Positions 10,640-20,014 are shown, counted from the stretch's first letter. The stretch: DNA of 64,000 nt from an uncultured Cytophagales bacterium (GCA_938002655.1 CALLAC010000009.1:24958-88957), one strand, 5' to 3'. The notes: generated by a model not told the origin, from the letters alone. Made by a program: numbers and translations.

Positions 10640-11604
10640 CTTTCTCTACTATTTTCTACTTTATCGTAGGCTTGGATAATGGCTTTTACGAGACGGTGCC
10701 GAACTACATCGCGAGCATCAAGTTCTACTACGGCAATTCCTTCAATATTTTGAAGTACTCGAAGAGCATCGGTAAGCCCTGAACGTTGTTTGCTGGGTAA
10801 ATCAATTTGCGATTGGTCGCCTGTTATGATTACTTTGGAGTTTGTTCCCATACGTGTCAGGAACATTTTCATTTGCATGGGAGTAGTGTTTTGTGCTTCG
10901 TCAAGCAAGATAAAAGCATCGCTGAGGGTTCGCCCACGCATATATGCAAGAGGAGCAATTTCAATGATACGATTTTCAAGATAAAATTTGAGTTTTTCGG
11001 CTTGAATCATATCGTCGAGAGCGTCATAAATAGGACGCAAGTAGGGATCTACTTTTTCTTTCAAATCACCAGGCAAAAAGCCTAAATTTTCGCCTGCCTC
11101 TACTGCAGGACGAGTGATGATAATTTTTTTGACTTGCTTGTTTTTGAGAGCTTGTACCGCCAGAGCTACTGCAATATAGGTTTTACCTGTGCCTGCGGGT
11201 CCTAATGCAAAAACTAAATCGTTTTCCATAGAAGCTTTTACCATCAGAGCTTGGTTTTGAGTACGCGGTTTGATACCAAAGCCCTTTGTTCCGTATAAAA
11301 TGACTTCTTCACGAATTCTTTCAAGACTACTACCCTCTTTCTGCTCTTTATCATTCTGAACGATAAGCTCTTCGATATTCTGTGGTGTAATTTTACCAAA
11401 TTTATGGTAATGCGTCAGAAGGGCATTGATAATGGCATTGATTTTCAGAATTTCGGGAGTTTGTCCTTGTATGCGAATTTCATTGCCACGTGAAAGAATT
11501 TTACTTGTTGGGAAAGCCGCCGCTATTTGCTTGATGTGGCTATTTTCTGCCCCCAAGAAATCTACCAAAGATATGTTTTCCAGTGTGATAATTTTTTCTA
11601 TCAA
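10636..11604 (-). CDS. PhoH family ATPase
   Basis: 322 residues. The N-terminal ~100 residues resemble the KH-like nucleic-acid-binding part of PhoH/PhoL proteins; the rest is an ATPase with Walker A GPAGTGKT at residues 135-142 and Walker B LLDEAQNTTPMQMKMFLTRMG. The ITRPAVEAGENLGFLPGDL block is diagnostic. PhoH/YbeZ-type proteins are ATP-binding proteins linked to RNA metabolism and ribosome maturation, often together with the YbeY endonuclease; no ybeY is adjacent here. It is convergent with the DUF2520 gene, with the two stop codons overlapping. The family assignment is firm and the precise role uncertain. Confidence 0.94.
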   Translation of the reverse strand: MIEKIITLENISLVDFLGAENSHIKQIAAAFPTSKILSRGNEIRIQGQTPEILKINAIINALLTHYHKFGKITPQNIEELIVQNDKEQKEGSSLERIREEVILYGTKGFGIKPRTQNQALMVKASMENDLVFALGPAGTGKTYIAVALAVQALKNKQVKKIIITRPAVEAGENLGFLPGDLKEKVDPYLRPIYDALDDMIQAEKLKFYLENRIIEIAPLAYMRGRTLSDAFILLDEAQNTTPMQMKMFLTRMGTNSKVIITGDQSQIDLPSKQRSGLTDALRVLQNIEGIAVVELDARDVVRHRLVKAIIQAYDKVENSRES

Positions 11605-11765
11605 AGATTACAGATTTTTAAGTGAAACCATTGAGATACAATAAACTAAAATATGTAAACTTTGAACTTTAAGTCCAACTTTTCAATAAATTCTCAAACT
11701 TTGGTGCTAAAATAAAGAAATTTTTGCTTACTTGCTTACAAATTTTTGCATAAAATTACGACATA

Positions 11766-12641
11766 ATGTACGTAGCTATTCATGGAAAAGTTTTTCATAA
11801 AGAAATACGCAAGTATATCCAAGATTTGTTTGTATATTTAACAAAGCACAATCTTGAGGCTTGTATTTCTGCAAGTTTTTACAAAATTTTGAAGAAATCT
11901 TTGATAAAGCACATTCCTGAAAATATTTATGAAAAGCCGAATGAGCTAAAAAATTGTCAATTTTTTTTCAGTTTGGGTGGAGATGGAACACTTTTGGAAG
12001 CGGTTACTCACGTGGGGGCTTGGGAAATTCCGATTGTGGGTATCAATACGGGCAGATTAGGCTTTTTAGCCACGCATGCTCCTTCGCAAATCAAAAGTTT
12101 ATTAAAAAACCTTATGGAAGGTTTTTATAGTATTGAAGAAAGGACACTGCTACACTTAGAAAGCAATAAAGATATTTTTGAAGGTTCTCCTTTTGCTCTT
12201 AACGATTTTACTATCACCAAACGCGATACAGCCTCAATGATTACGGTGCATACCTACATAGACGGTGAGTATCTCAATTCTTACTGGGCAGATGGTTTGA
12301 TTATAGCTACGCCTACGGGTTCTACGGGTTATTCTTTAAGTTGTGGGGGACCCTTGATTTTACCACGTTCTAACAATTTCGTGATTACGCCTGTAAGTCC
12401 GCACAATCTTACGGTGCGTCCGATGGTAATTTCTGATGAAAGTGTTATTTCTTTTGAAATAGAGGGCAGAAGTAAAAATTTTTTAATTTCCTTAGATTCT
12501 CGCTCGCGTGTGATAGATGCCTCGGTTCAGCTTGCTATTAGCAAAGAAAAATTCAAAGCAAAACTCGTAAAAGCCAACGATACCAATTTTTTAGATACTT
12601 TACGAAGCAAACTCAATTGGGGTTGGGACGCAAGAAATTAG
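11766..12641 (+). CDS. nadK: NAD kinase
   Basis: 291 residues; phosphorylates NAD to NADP using ATP. Hallmarks are the GGDGT motif at residues 71-75, NTGRLGFLAT, the NDFTITKRD segment, TPTGSTGYSLSCGGPLILP, and SPHNLTVRPMVI. Length is typical. The ATG at 11766 is preceded by an AT-rich leader with no other gene. The stop is three bases from the convergent M28 peptidase stop. Nothing atypical is seen. Confidence 0.97.
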   Translation: MYVAIHGKVFHKEIRKYIQDLFVYLTKHNLEACISASFYKILKKSLIKHIPENIYEKPNELKNCQFFFSLGGDGTLLEAVTHVGAWEIPIVGINTGRLGFLATHAPSQIKSLLKNLMEGFYSIEERTLLHLESNKDIFEGSPFALNDFTITKRDTASMITVHTYIDGEYLNSYWADGLIIATPTGSTGYSLSCGGPLILPRSNNFVITPVSPHNLTVRPMVISDESVISFEIEGRSKNFLISLDSRSRVIDASVQLAISKEKFKAKLVKANDTNFLDTLRSKLNWGWDARN

Positions 12642-12644
12642 ACG

Positions 12645-13673
12645 CTACTGCAAAGTCTGGTTATACAATACTTGCAAAAGTGTTTGTCCTACGGCTTTGA
12701 GAGTAGTTTTATCAATAATTTGGATGTTATCTGCCTGCGTATGATGATGAGCAGGAAAAGAGTTTTCATAATTGATAATATCAATCATCGGAATTTTGGC
12801 ATCACGATTTACGTAGAAGTGGTCATCCATAATACCACCTTGCATAGATGTTCTTTGATTGATAAAAAAGTTTCCGTATCCCAAGCGTTGAGCAGTTTGC
12901 CATACTTCTTGTACAATTCCTTCGGCATATTGCAGTGAAAAAGGTTCGTGGTAAAATTTCGCACCTTTTGCTCCAACCATATCTAGTAGAATGCCAAAAT
13001 AAGCCGAATAATTTGGAACATGCTTATTCTTCGACCAATATTGCGAACCCAGACACCAAGTAGAATTGCTGTGGTCTTCTTCTTTGTAACCTTCGGGGAT
13101 GCCGTCGTCTTCTAAATCAAAAAAAATCACATCGATACCTACCGAAGGCTTTTCAGGAGCGTTTTGAATAGTTCGTAAAATTTCTAAAATAACAGCTACG
13201 CCACTGGCACCATCATCAGCGGCATCAATAGGTTTTTTATGAAGCGTGGTATCTTTTTCTTTGTCCGAAAAGCGTCGGCTATCCCAATGAGCCGCCAGTA
13301 GTATGCGTTTGCTTGCTTGTGGGTTGATACTACCTATGATATTTTTGCCGTTCCAAGTTTTTTTATCGAAAGAAGTTGCCTGAAACTCTTGTATTTGAGT
13401 AGTAGCACCTAATTTTTGCAAAGTTTTTACCAAATAATCGGCACATTGACGGTGAGCTTGCGAATTGGGTACTCGCGGACCGAAAGCTAATTGCTTTTCA
13501 ATATAAGCAAAAGCACTATCCGCATTAAATTCGGGAGCTTTTACCAAGGGTTTGGTGTTTGGGGGAGGGTTGTCTGTATTGTTTTCGTTAGGATTTTCGG
13601 TGTAGGTATTGTTAGTAGTACAAGACCACAAAGCTATCAGTAAAAGGAAAGCAGAAAAATTTTTTTTTAGCAT
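12645..13673 (-). CDS. M28-family lipoprotein, glutaminyl-peptide cyclotransferase-like
   Basis: 342 residues. The N-terminus is a lipoprotein signal (LLLIALWSCTT, lipobox Cys near residue 18), followed by an Asn/Thr/Pro-rich linker and an M28 zinc-hydrolase domain. Likely metal ligands are in LLAAHWDSRRFSD (His), ADDGASGVAVILEI (Asp), FFDLEDDG (acidic pair) and the late FPAHHHTQADN (His). The single-zinc arrangement and the final motif are closer to glutaminyl cyclases than to classical aminopeptidases, and such enzymes form N-terminal pyroglutamate on exported proteins in Bacteroidota. An aminopeptidase cannot be excluded. It lies directly upstream of lolA on the minus strand in gene order, with about 75 bases between them. 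Confidence 0.85.
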   Translation of the reverse strand: MLKKNFSAFLLLIALWSCTTNNTYTENPNENNTDNPPPNTKPLVKAPEFNADSAFAYIEKQLAFGPRVPNSQAHRQCADYLVKTLQKLGATTQIQEFQATSFDKKTWNGKNIIGSINPQASKRILLAAHWDSRRFSDKEKDTTLHKKPIDAADDGASGVAVILEILRTIQNAPEKPSVGIDVIFFDLEDDGIPEGYKEEDHSNSTWCLGSQYWSKNKHVPNYSAYFGILLDMVGAKGAKFYHEPFSLQYAEGIVQEVWQTAQRLGYGNFFINQRTSMQGGIMDDHFYVNRDAKIPMIDIINYENSFPAHHHTQADNIQIIDKTTLKAVGQTLLQVLYNQTLQ

Positions 13674-13748
13674 ATGGATAGCGTTTCAAAAGAAAACAAA
13701 ACCTCATAGACTTACATGAGCCCATAAGATTTGTAAGAAAGTATATTT

Positions 13749-14411
13749 TTAGTCTCTCAAATCTACTTCGTTCACATTAGGGTACTTGCGTTTGTCAAAG
13801 TTGAAATAATTATCATCTACTTGCACATCATATGCAATAGTATCGATGATATATTTGGAGCGATTTTGATTTTTTTCAAAGATTTCCCAACTTTTGATAG
13901 TACGTGTTTTTTTATTCACCACCAAGCGAATTTTAAAGACTTTTTTGCTTCTATCGGTAGGTTGAAGGTCAATTTCTTCGTAAACTTTTCCATTTTCGGT
14001 AAATTCACGAATGAAAATGTACTTATAGTCTTTTTTGTAAAGTTTGATAACTTTTTCAGGCGTTATGAAAGAGTCATCATCAGGAGTATACTCTGAAATA
14101 CTGACTTCATTGGCATCTTTGAGGTAAGTCCAAACAGTTTTACCATTGCTATAAATTTCTTGATTGGCGAGTTTGAGTTTGAATTTGTTTTTTTTCATAA
14201 CAAAGGTACCTTTGACTTCGTCTTTGGTTTTGTTGGCTTCATTACGAAATTCGTACGTAAAATCGGCTTGTAAGGCTGAGGCAGATAAGAACTTATTTTC
14301 TACTTCTGCTAGTATTTGGCGAGCCCTATGTTCGGGAGGGGTCATCTGCTTATGCTGTGCAATTGCCTCACAAATTCCTAAAAAAGCAATTATTGCGAAG
14401 GTCTTTTTCAT
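13749..14411 (-). CDS. Outer membrane lipoprotein carrier LolA-like protein
   Basis: 220 residues with a signal peptide (KKTFAIIAFLGICEAIAQ) and a LolA/LolB-type beta-barrel fold. The ALQADFTYEFRNEANKTKDEVKGTF-type start, KKNKFKLKLANQEIYSNGKTVWTYL and the strand-rich end fit the periplasmic LolA family of Bacteroidota. LolA ferries lipoproteins from the inner-membrane LolCDE complex to the outer membrane. In this phylum LolA homologues are often more than one, so which lipid or lipoprotein it carries is inference. It precedes the M28 lipoprotein gene on the same strand. Confidence 0.85.
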   Translation of the reverse strand: MKKTFAIIAFLGICEAIAQHKQMTPPEHRARQILAEVENKFLSASALQADFTYEFRNEANKTKDEVKGTFVMKKNKFKLKLANQEIYSNGKTVWTYLKDANEVSISEYTPDDDSFITPEKVIKLYKKDYKYIFIREFTENGKVYEEIDLQPTDRSKKVFKIRLVVNKKTRTIKSWEIFEKNQNRSKYIIDTIAYDVQVDDNYFNFDKRKYPNVNEVDLRD

Positions 14412-14493
14412 TGTTTTTTACGTTAAAAAATTTTTACAAACTTACTACCTTAATAGACGCAATTCAAGTAAAAAAGTTTAATAAAACTTACCT

Positions 14494-15309
14494 TTATTTC
14501 CAAACAATGCCTACTTTCCGCAATTGTGCTTTGAGGAAGTTCTTGATTTTTTCTTTGGTGTTGGTGGCAATTTTTTTGGTAAGAGCGTCATCAGGGCGAG
14601 GTTTGAATACCGTATCGTGATATTTTACGGCATCGGCTCGTTCTTTGGTATAAAAATAGGTATAAATGGATTTTCTTGTCATTCCCGCAGGAACATTGAT
14701 TTTACTATACCCATGATAAGAAATTTCGTTGGTTTCAAAAATAACAGCTCTGTTGAACAGAGGGGCTATTTTTTTCTCACAGGCAGTCATATCGGCATTC
14801 CACATTTCTAAATCACCACCGTATTCGGGCTTCCAATTTTTGTTCATATAAATGAGCATGTTGAGCCTACGATGTACATTTTGAGAGGGGTGAATGTTGA
14901 AATCAATATGGATATCTAGAAAACTGCCATTCTTACCTTCGTGCAAGCCACAGCCCAGGTGGTCGTTGGTAACGAAAACATCTGCAATGCCTGTAACTTT
15001 GGAAAGCCATTCAGCAACTTCTTGGCTCATCAACACTTTACGAATTTCATTGAAGGCAGGGTGAAAATCATCAAAATTTGCTCCTTCCGATTTGTTTTCG
15101 TTGATGCCGTCGTAATGTTTGGCTAATTTTTCGGTAGGCGGGAAATTATCGTGCAGAATATTAGCAAATTCTTCTTTCAGGAAATTATCCATTACCAGAT
15201 GCTTGTAAGGCTTGGCATTTTGGAAGGATTTTTGCAACTCGGCAATTTTTTCTGCCGAAAAATATTCGTTATTCAAATAATATAAAGCCGAAACAAGAGT
15301 AGTTTGCAT
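14494..15309 (-). CDS. 2OG-Fe(II) oxygenase (prolyl 4-hydroxylase-like)
   Basis: 271 residues. The C-terminal half is a double-stranded beta-helix dioxygenase. The iron ligands are His and Asp in LDIHIDFNIH and a distal His in EISYHGYSK, and the 2-oxoglutarate-binding Arg is in GMTRKSIYTYFY. The N-terminal part is helical. Such enzymes hydroxylate proteins or small molecules using Fe(II), O2 and 2-oxoglutarate. The RLNMLIYMNKNWKPEYGG segment with DLEMW is typical of bacterial relatives often found near surface-polysaccharide genes, although none is adjacent here. The substrate cannot be told. Confidence 0.85.
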   Translation of the reverse strand: MQTTLVSALYYLNNEYFSAEKIAELQKSFQNAKPYKHLVMDNFLKEEFANILHDNFPPTEKLAKHYDGINENKSEGANFDDFHPAFNEIRKVLMSQEVAEWLSKVTGIADVFVTNDHLGCGLHEGKNGSFLDIHIDFNIHPSQNVHRRLNMLIYMNKNWKPEYGGDLEMWNADMTACEKKIAPLFNRAVIFETNEISYHGYSKINVPAGMTRKSIYTYFYTKERADAVKYHDTVFKPRPDDALTKKIATNTKEKIKNFLKAQLRKVGIVWK

Positions 15310-15366
15310 AGAAAAACAAAATTTTTACAAATATAAACGTTTTTTGCAGAAAAAACATAGAAAAAA

Positions 15367-15397
15367 ATTGTGAAAAATTAGAAATGCTTTATATTTG
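15367..15397 (+). promoter_or_regulatory. Promoter of the START-like gene
   Basis: ATTG (15367-15370), a 19-base spacer and TATATTTG (15390-15397), an exact -7 consensus. This gives a leader of roughly 90 bases to the ATG at 15495. Confidence 0.5.
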
Positions 15398-15494
15398 CTT
15401 TTGGAGCTATGGGTTTTTACTGATAGCTGTTGGGGAGTTTTCCTTCCAAATCTTTGAAAATCATTTTCATCTTGGTATCTTTTTGTGTTTGCTT

Positions 15495-15884
15495 ATGAAA
15501 AAACATAAATTTACAAAGGAGTACGAGCTAAAGGCATCGGTGAAAATGCTTTATCCTTATTTTTCTACTGCTATTGGTTTGCAAGAATGGTTTGCTGATG
15601 AGGTACAAAATATAGATGCACATACCTACCGCTTTCACTGGGATAATGAAGACCATATCGGTACGATTACTTCACAAAGAATAGGAAAATCTATCAAATT
15701 TGAATTTGATAAAGATAAAAATCCTAAAAATCCATCATATATTGAATTTCGTTTAGACCACAATGACCTTACCAATTCCACATTTATTCGCATTGTTGAT
15801 TATTCTGAAGAAACAGACGAAGAAGAACTAAATGAACTTTGGGACGGACTGATTCATAAACTAAAAGAAATTGTTGGCGGTTAG
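15495..15884 (+). CDS. START-like domain protein (SRPBCC superfamily)
   Basis: 129 residues from ATG 15495. The pattern (ASVKMLYPYFSTAIGLQEWFADEV, then alternating strands and the amphipathic C-terminal helix ELNELWDGLIHKLKEIVGG) matches the short START/AHSA1-like helix-grip proteins of Bacteroidota. These bind hydrophobic ligands in a cavity, but no ligand is known for this branch. The frame extends upstream to 15384, yet the extra residues are hydrophobic and lie on top of the promoter, so the internal ATG is preferred. It sits 41 bases before the LptF/G permease gene, with which it may share transcripts. Confidence 0.83.
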   Translation: MKKHKFTKEYELKASVKMLYPYFSTAIGLQEWFADEVQNIDAHTYRFHWDNEDHIGTITSQRIGKSIKFEFDKDKNPKNPSYIEFRLDHNDLTNSTFIRIVDYSEETDEEELNELWDGLIHKLKEIVGG

Positions 15885-15900
15885 TTTCAGACTTTTCTTG

Positions 15901-15908
15901 TAAATTTG
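15901..15908 (+). promoter_or_regulatory. -7 element before the LptF/G gene
   Basis: TAAATTTG matches TAnnTTTG exactly, 18 bases before the ATG at 15926. No good TTTG is found 19 bases upstream, so the call rests on one box. Confidence 0.35.
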
Positions 15909-15925
15909 CAGAAAAACTTGCTTGA

Positions 15926-17407
15926 ATGCCACTCCTTCGCATCAAAAAAATAGATTGGCTCATCTTGAAGGCATTTGTACCTTCGTTTTTTCTTACGTAT
16001 TGCGTGGTAGTTTTCTTGCTTCTCATACAAATGGTAATGAGCTACCTCGATGAATTTGTGGGTAAAGATATAGGGGTTTTCACTTTTTCTAAAATGCTGT
16101 ATTACTTTGCTTTGAGCCTAACACCAATGGCTTTACCCTTAGCTATTCTGCTTTCGGCTCTTATGGCTTATGGCAATTTAGGAGAACATTTTGAACTTAC
16201 TGCTATCAAGAGTGCAGGTGTTTCTCTTACACGCACTTTACGACCTATCGGTATTTTTGCTCTTTTGGTCTCAGTGGTTTCTTTTTGGTTTAGCAACAAA
16301 GTGGTACCTTATGCCAATATCAAAGCATATAGTACGCTTTACAACGTAAAGCAAACTAAAGCTACACTTGATTTAAAGGAAGGTATTTTTTATGATGGCA
16401 TACCGAATTATAGTATCAAAGTAAGCAAAAAATATCCCGATGGCAAAAGCCTCAAAAATGTAATTATTTACTCTCATCAAGATTTTAGAGGCAATAAAGA
16501 TGTAGTAATCGCTGACTCGGGCAGAATGTACACGATTTTAGATGGATCATATCTGGTAATGGAACTTTTCAATGGAAATGCTTACAGCGAATACAACGAT
16601 GGTACGGGGCAAAGCAATTTCAAATTTGTTCGAAATCAGTACAAAAAGACAAAACTAGTTCTGAGCCTTGCCGCTTTTCGGAAAAGTAATATTTCCGATT
16701 CGCTTTTTCGTTATCATCGTTTAATGAAAAACGTTGTTGAGCTTCGCAAAGAGATAGATTCTTTCAAAAGAGAAATGGTTAAAACCAAAGAAAAAAGCAA
16801 ATCCGAAGTGTCTTCGTATTATGTTCATCATCAAAAACCGCTTCCACAAGATAGTTTTTCCAAACTTACTTTCAACTATAACCTTCATTTTTCGCCCGAA
16901 CAAGTAGATTCTTTTTGGCAAAAACGTTTTGATAGCATCACTACAACGTTTATTTTGCAAAGAGCATTAAACCAAGCTCGTAGTGTGAAAGGTTTTCTAG
17001 AATTTCGTAGGAGTAATCTATTCCACAGAATAAATGAAATTCGTGAGCATTACGTAGAGTTGCACAAAAAATTCACTTTTGCCCTTGCTTGTTTTATGAT
17101 GTTTCTGATAGGGGCACCTTTGGGCTCTATTATCAAAAAAGGTGGTTTGGGCGTGCCTATTTTGGTGTCTGTGTTTTTCTTTATTTTGTACTATGTGGTA
17201 AATATGCTTTTTGAAAAATGGGTGAAAGAAGGAGTTGTAGAGACTTGGGGAATGTGGATGCCCAATCTTATTTTTTTATTTTTTGGGATATTCTTTTTCA
17301 ATCAGGCTCGTAAAGATTCCCGCCTTTTTGAGTTTGAAATGTATCGGATTTGGTTTGAAAGATTTTCAGAAAAATTCAGGAAAAATAAAACCCATACAAC
17401 GCAATGA
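15926..17407 (+). CDS. LptF/LptG family permease (lipopolysaccharide export)
   Basis: 493 residues, YjgP/YjgQ family. There are three N-terminal transmembrane helices (about residues 12-35, 50-80 and 100-120), a large periplasmic domain (about 130-370) and three C-terminal helices (about 385-470). LptF and LptG form the inner-membrane core of the LptB2FG transporter that extracts LPS and feeds it to LptC/LptA. The periplasmic part contains a Lys/Glu-rich helical insertion (about residues 265-295, e.g. KREMVKTKEKSKSE) besides the usual jellyroll. Whether this is LptF or LptG is not decidable by eye. The stop codon overlaps the ATG of the next gene (ATGA). Confidence 0.9.
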   Translation: MPLLRIKKIDWLILKAFVPSFFLTYCVVVFLLLIQMVMSYLDEFVGKDIGVFTFSKMLYYFALSLTPMALPLAILLSALMAYGNLGEHFELTAIKSAGVSLTRTLRPIGIFALLVSVVSFWFSNKVVPYANIKAYSTLYNVKQTKATLDLKEGIFYDGIPNYSIKVSKKYPDGKSLKNVIIYSHQDFRGNKDVVIADSGRMYTILDGSYLVMELFNGNAYSEYNDGTGQSNFKFVRNQYKKTKLVLSLAAFRKSNISDSLFRYHRLMKNVVELRKEIDSFKREMVKTKEKSKSEVSSYYVHHQKPLPQDSFSKLTFNYNLHFSPEQVDSFWQKRFDSITTTFILQRALNQARSVKGFLEFRRSNLFHRINEIREHYVELHKKFTFALACFMMFLIGAPLGSIIKKGGLGVPILVSVFFFILYYVVNMLFEKWVKEGVVETWGMWMPNLIFLFFGIFFFNQARKDSRLFEFEMYRIWFERFSEKFRKNKTHTTQ

Positions 17408-18399
17408 AAGCATTAGTTCTTACTGAAAATGAAGTAGAAATTCGCAATGTAGCTATACCCGAGCCCCAAGAAGGGGAAGTTTTGGTGAAAGTTTTGTATG
17501 CGGCACTTAATCGTCGTGACCAGTGGATACGTGTAGGCTTGTATCCAGGCATTCGGCAAGGGTCAATTTTAGGCTCTGATGCTTGCGGTATTGTGGAAAA
17601 AGTTGGTTCTGCCAAACATATTGCTTGGATAGGCAAAAAAGTTATTATCAATCCGAATGTAAATTGGGGGGAAGATGCTCGCCACCCACAGCTTTCTTAC
17701 ACTATTTTAGGAATGCCTAGCCATGGTACTTTTGCCGAGTACGTATGTGTGCCTGTACACAGATTGCACGAAAAGCCTGCTCATCTATCGGATAGTGAAG
17801 CGGCGGCTTTACCACTAGCGGCTCTTACGGCATATAGAGCTTGCTTTTACAAAGGAGAAATTTCGGCAGGTAAAAATGTGCTTGTAACAGGTGCAGGAGG
17901 AGGAGTAGCTCAATTTGCCACTCAATTTGCCTCGGCAGCAGGGGCAAATGTATGGGTAACTTCCAGCAGTGAGGCTCAAATCCAGTTATTGCAAGCAAAG
18001 GCAAATATCAAAGGAGGAGTACTTTATACAAAAGCAGATTGGCACAAAGATTTATTCAAATTTACCGAAAAAGAAGGCTTTGACGTAATTATTGATAGTG
18101 CAGGCGGAAACGATTTTAATTTGCTGATTAAACTTTGTAAAATGTCGGGCGTAATTGTTACTTATGGGGCAACTCTCGGCACGGCTAAAATTGATATACC
18201 AAGTCTTTTTTTCCGTCAGGCTACTATTAAAGGCTCGACCATGGGCAATGACCAAGAATTTGCCGATATGGTAGAATTTGTAAGCAAACATCAAATTTCT
18301 CCTATAATAGATTCAGTACGACCTTTTTCGGCTATTGTAGAGGCTCTGAACGATATGGCTATGGGAAAAGTAAAAGGAAAAATTGTTGTTGAAATGTAG
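17404..18399 (+). CDS. MDR-superfamily oxidoreductase (quinone-oxidoreductase-like)
   Basis: 331 residues. The N-terminal GroES-like domain is followed by a Rossmann domain with NVLVTGAGGGVAQFATQFA at about residues 157-176. The early catalytic-zinc cysteine of alcohol dehydrogenases is replaced (ALNRRDQWIRVG), so this is probably a zinc-independent NAD(P)H-dependent quinone/enoyl reductase rather than a classical alcohol dehydrogenase. LGSDACGIVEKVG and AAALPLAALTAYRA are family motifs. It begins inside the stop of the LptF/G gene (four-base overlap), implying co-transcription, although no functional link is known. The substrate is unknown. Confidence 0.88.
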   Translation: MKALVLTENEVEIRNVAIPEPQEGEVLVKVLYAALNRRDQWIRVGLYPGIRQGSILGSDACGIVEKVGSAKHIAWIGKKVIINPNVNWGEDARHPQLSYTILGMPSHGTFAEYVCVPVHRLHEKPAHLSDSEAAALPLAALTAYRACFYKGEISAGKNVLVTGAGGGVAQFATQFASAAGANVWVTSSSEAQIQLLQAKANIKGGVLYTKADWHKDLFKFTEKEGFDVIIDSAGGNDFNLLIKLCKMSGVIVTYGATLGTAKIDIPSLFFRQATIKGSTMGNDQEFADMVEFVSKHQISPIIDSVRPFSAIVEALNDMAMGKVKGKIVVEM

Positions 18400-18555
18400 A
18401 ATTGATGATGTGATATATGTTTCCCTGAAAAGAATAAAACGAACCTTCTACAAAAGAATAAACCCAAAACAATTTTGTACGATTGACAACACCTTCTGAA
18501 AAAAAATTGTAAAACTATCAGAAAAAATTTTTATTTTAGGTAAAATTGTCTGTGT

Positions 18556-19386
18556 ATGTTAGAACAGGAAATAGAAATCAGCGAAATTCGTCTGATAACT
18601 GACTTGATACGACAAAAGTATAATTACGATTTTACGAATTATGCGATGTCTTCGTTCAAAAGAAGAGTAGCAAGAGTGTTAGAAGTTTATAAGATGGATA
18701 GTGTAGCTACTTTAATTCGCCGTTTAGATGCAGATGCCAAGTTTTTCAAAGAATTTCTGACCGAAATCACAGTGAATGTGACAGAAATGTTTCGCGACCC
18801 AACATGCTGGATAGCTATACGCGACCAAATTATTCCGCATATCTTGCAAAACAATAATCACTTTTCCATATGGCATGCAGGTTGCTCTTCGGGGGAAGAA
18901 GTCTATTCAATGGCAATTTTGCTAGAAGAAATGGGAATTTTGGACAACGTTCGTATTGTAGCTACCGATATAGATCACGTAATTTTGGATAAAGCTCGCG
19001 AAGCTCGGTATCATCTTAAAAGCATGGAAGTAAACAAAAAAAATTATACTACTTTCGGTGGAAAGTTTTCTTTGGAAAAATATTATCGTGAGGAAAATGG
19101 CAAAGCTGTAATGGATAAAAGCCTTGTGAGAAATGTAGAGTTCAAAGAGCAAAATTTAGTTACAGGTACACCATTTGGTAAGTTTGATTTGATACTCTGC
19201 CGAAACGTAATGATTTACTTCAACCAAACCCTGCAAAATCAGGTCTTGAAACTCTTTCACGAGAGTTTGTTTAAATATGGCTATCTGGTGATAGGCTCAA
19301 AAGAATCTTTAATTTGGTGTGAGCTAGCAAACAAATTTATTGTGGTGAATAATGAGGATAAAATCTACAAAAAAATAAGAGATTAA
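18556..19386 (+). CDS. cheR: CheR-type protein-glutamate methyltransferase
   Basis: 276 residues. The N-terminal helical CheR_N domain (about 1-75) is followed by the SAM-dependent methyltransferase domain. Motifs are VNVTEMFRDP, the SAM loop WHAGCSSGEEVYSMAILL, the acidic residue in VATDID, and FDLILCRNVMIYF. In chemotaxis, CheR methylates glutamates on MCP receptors. No C-terminal tether extension or TPR is present. The next codon after its TAA is the cheB ATG. No receptor, CheA or CheW gene is in the window, so this pair may serve another sensory pathway. Confidence 0.93.
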   Translation: MLEQEIEISEIRLITDLIRQKYNYDFTNYAMSSFKRRVARVLEVYKMDSVATLIRRLDADAKFFKEFLTEITVNVTEMFRDPTCWIAIRDQIIPHILQNNNHFSIWHAGCSSGEEVYSMAILLEEMGILDNVRIVATDIDHVILDKAREARYHLKSMEVNKKNYTTFGGKFSLEKYYREENGKAVMDKSLVRNVEFKEQNLVTGTPFGKFDLILCRNVMIYFNQTLQNQVLKLFHESLFKYGYLVIGSKESLIWCELANKFIVVNNEDKIYKKIRD

Positions 19387-20010
19387 ATGGCAGTTGTTTT
19401 AGAGAAAAATAAATACAATCTGCACAATCAGTACAAAGCGATTGTAATAGGAGGCTCGGCAGGCAGTTTTCAGGTGATAAGCAAGATTTTGCAACATCTG
19501 CCCGAAGACTTCCAAATTCCTATTATCATGTGCTTGCATAGGCTCAAAGATGTACGCAATGGTTTTGCAGAAGCTCTCAATATTAAAAGTAGCAAAATTA
19601 TCACCGAACCCGAAGATAAAGAGCACATCCGTAAAGGCTCTATCTATCTTGCCCCAGCCAACTATCATTTAGGCATAGAATTAGGCAACACCTTTACCCT
19701 TTCTACCGAAGAGATGGTCAATAACTCTCGTCCTGCTATTGATATTACTTTTACAACTGCTTCTTATGTTTTTCGTAATAAACTGATTGGCATTTTGCTT
19801 TCAGGAGCAAATCGCGATGGGGGGCTTGGGATGAAACGAATTAGCCAAAGAGGTGGGCTCACCATTGTCCAAGAACCCAAAGAATGCTTGATTGATACAA
19901 TGCCCAATGCCGCCATAGAGCTTGCCCCTCGTATAGACTACATTCTTACCACAGAAGGTATTATTGATATACTTCTGCACCTACACAAACTATACGTTGC
20001 ACAAGTCTGA
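19387..20010 (+). CDS. cheB: CheB-type methylesterase, catalytic domain only
   Basis: 207 residues, consisting of the CheB methylesterase domain alone. The expected catalytic triad is visible: Ser24 in IGGSAGS, His51 in MCLHRLKD, and Asp144 in SGANRDGGLGM. Spacing (27 and 93) is close to that of classical CheB. The N-terminal response-regulator receiver domain found in canonical CheB is missing, so activity cannot be switched by phosphorylation of the same chain. It starts directly after the cheR stop, so the two are certainly co-transcribed. Known receiver-less CheB proteins pair with CheR around large hybrid kinases; no such gene is adjacent. Confidence 0.9.
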   Translation: MAVVLEKNKYNLHNQYKAIVIGGSAGSFQVISKILQHLPEDFQIPIIMCLHRLKDVRNGFAEALNIKSSKIITEPEDKEHIRKGSIYLAPANYHLGIELGNTFTLSTEEMVNNSRPAIDITFTTASYVFRNKLIGILLSGANRDGGLGMKRISQRGGLTIVQEPKECLIDTMPNAAIELAPRIDYILTTEGIIDILLHLHKLYVAQV

Positions 20011-20014
20011 AAAT

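Noticed and set aside
13689..13733. Terminator between lolA and the M28 gene
   Set aside because: The inverted repeat is imperfect and lacks a T-run on the relevant strand; kept only as a possible decayed member of the palindrome family.
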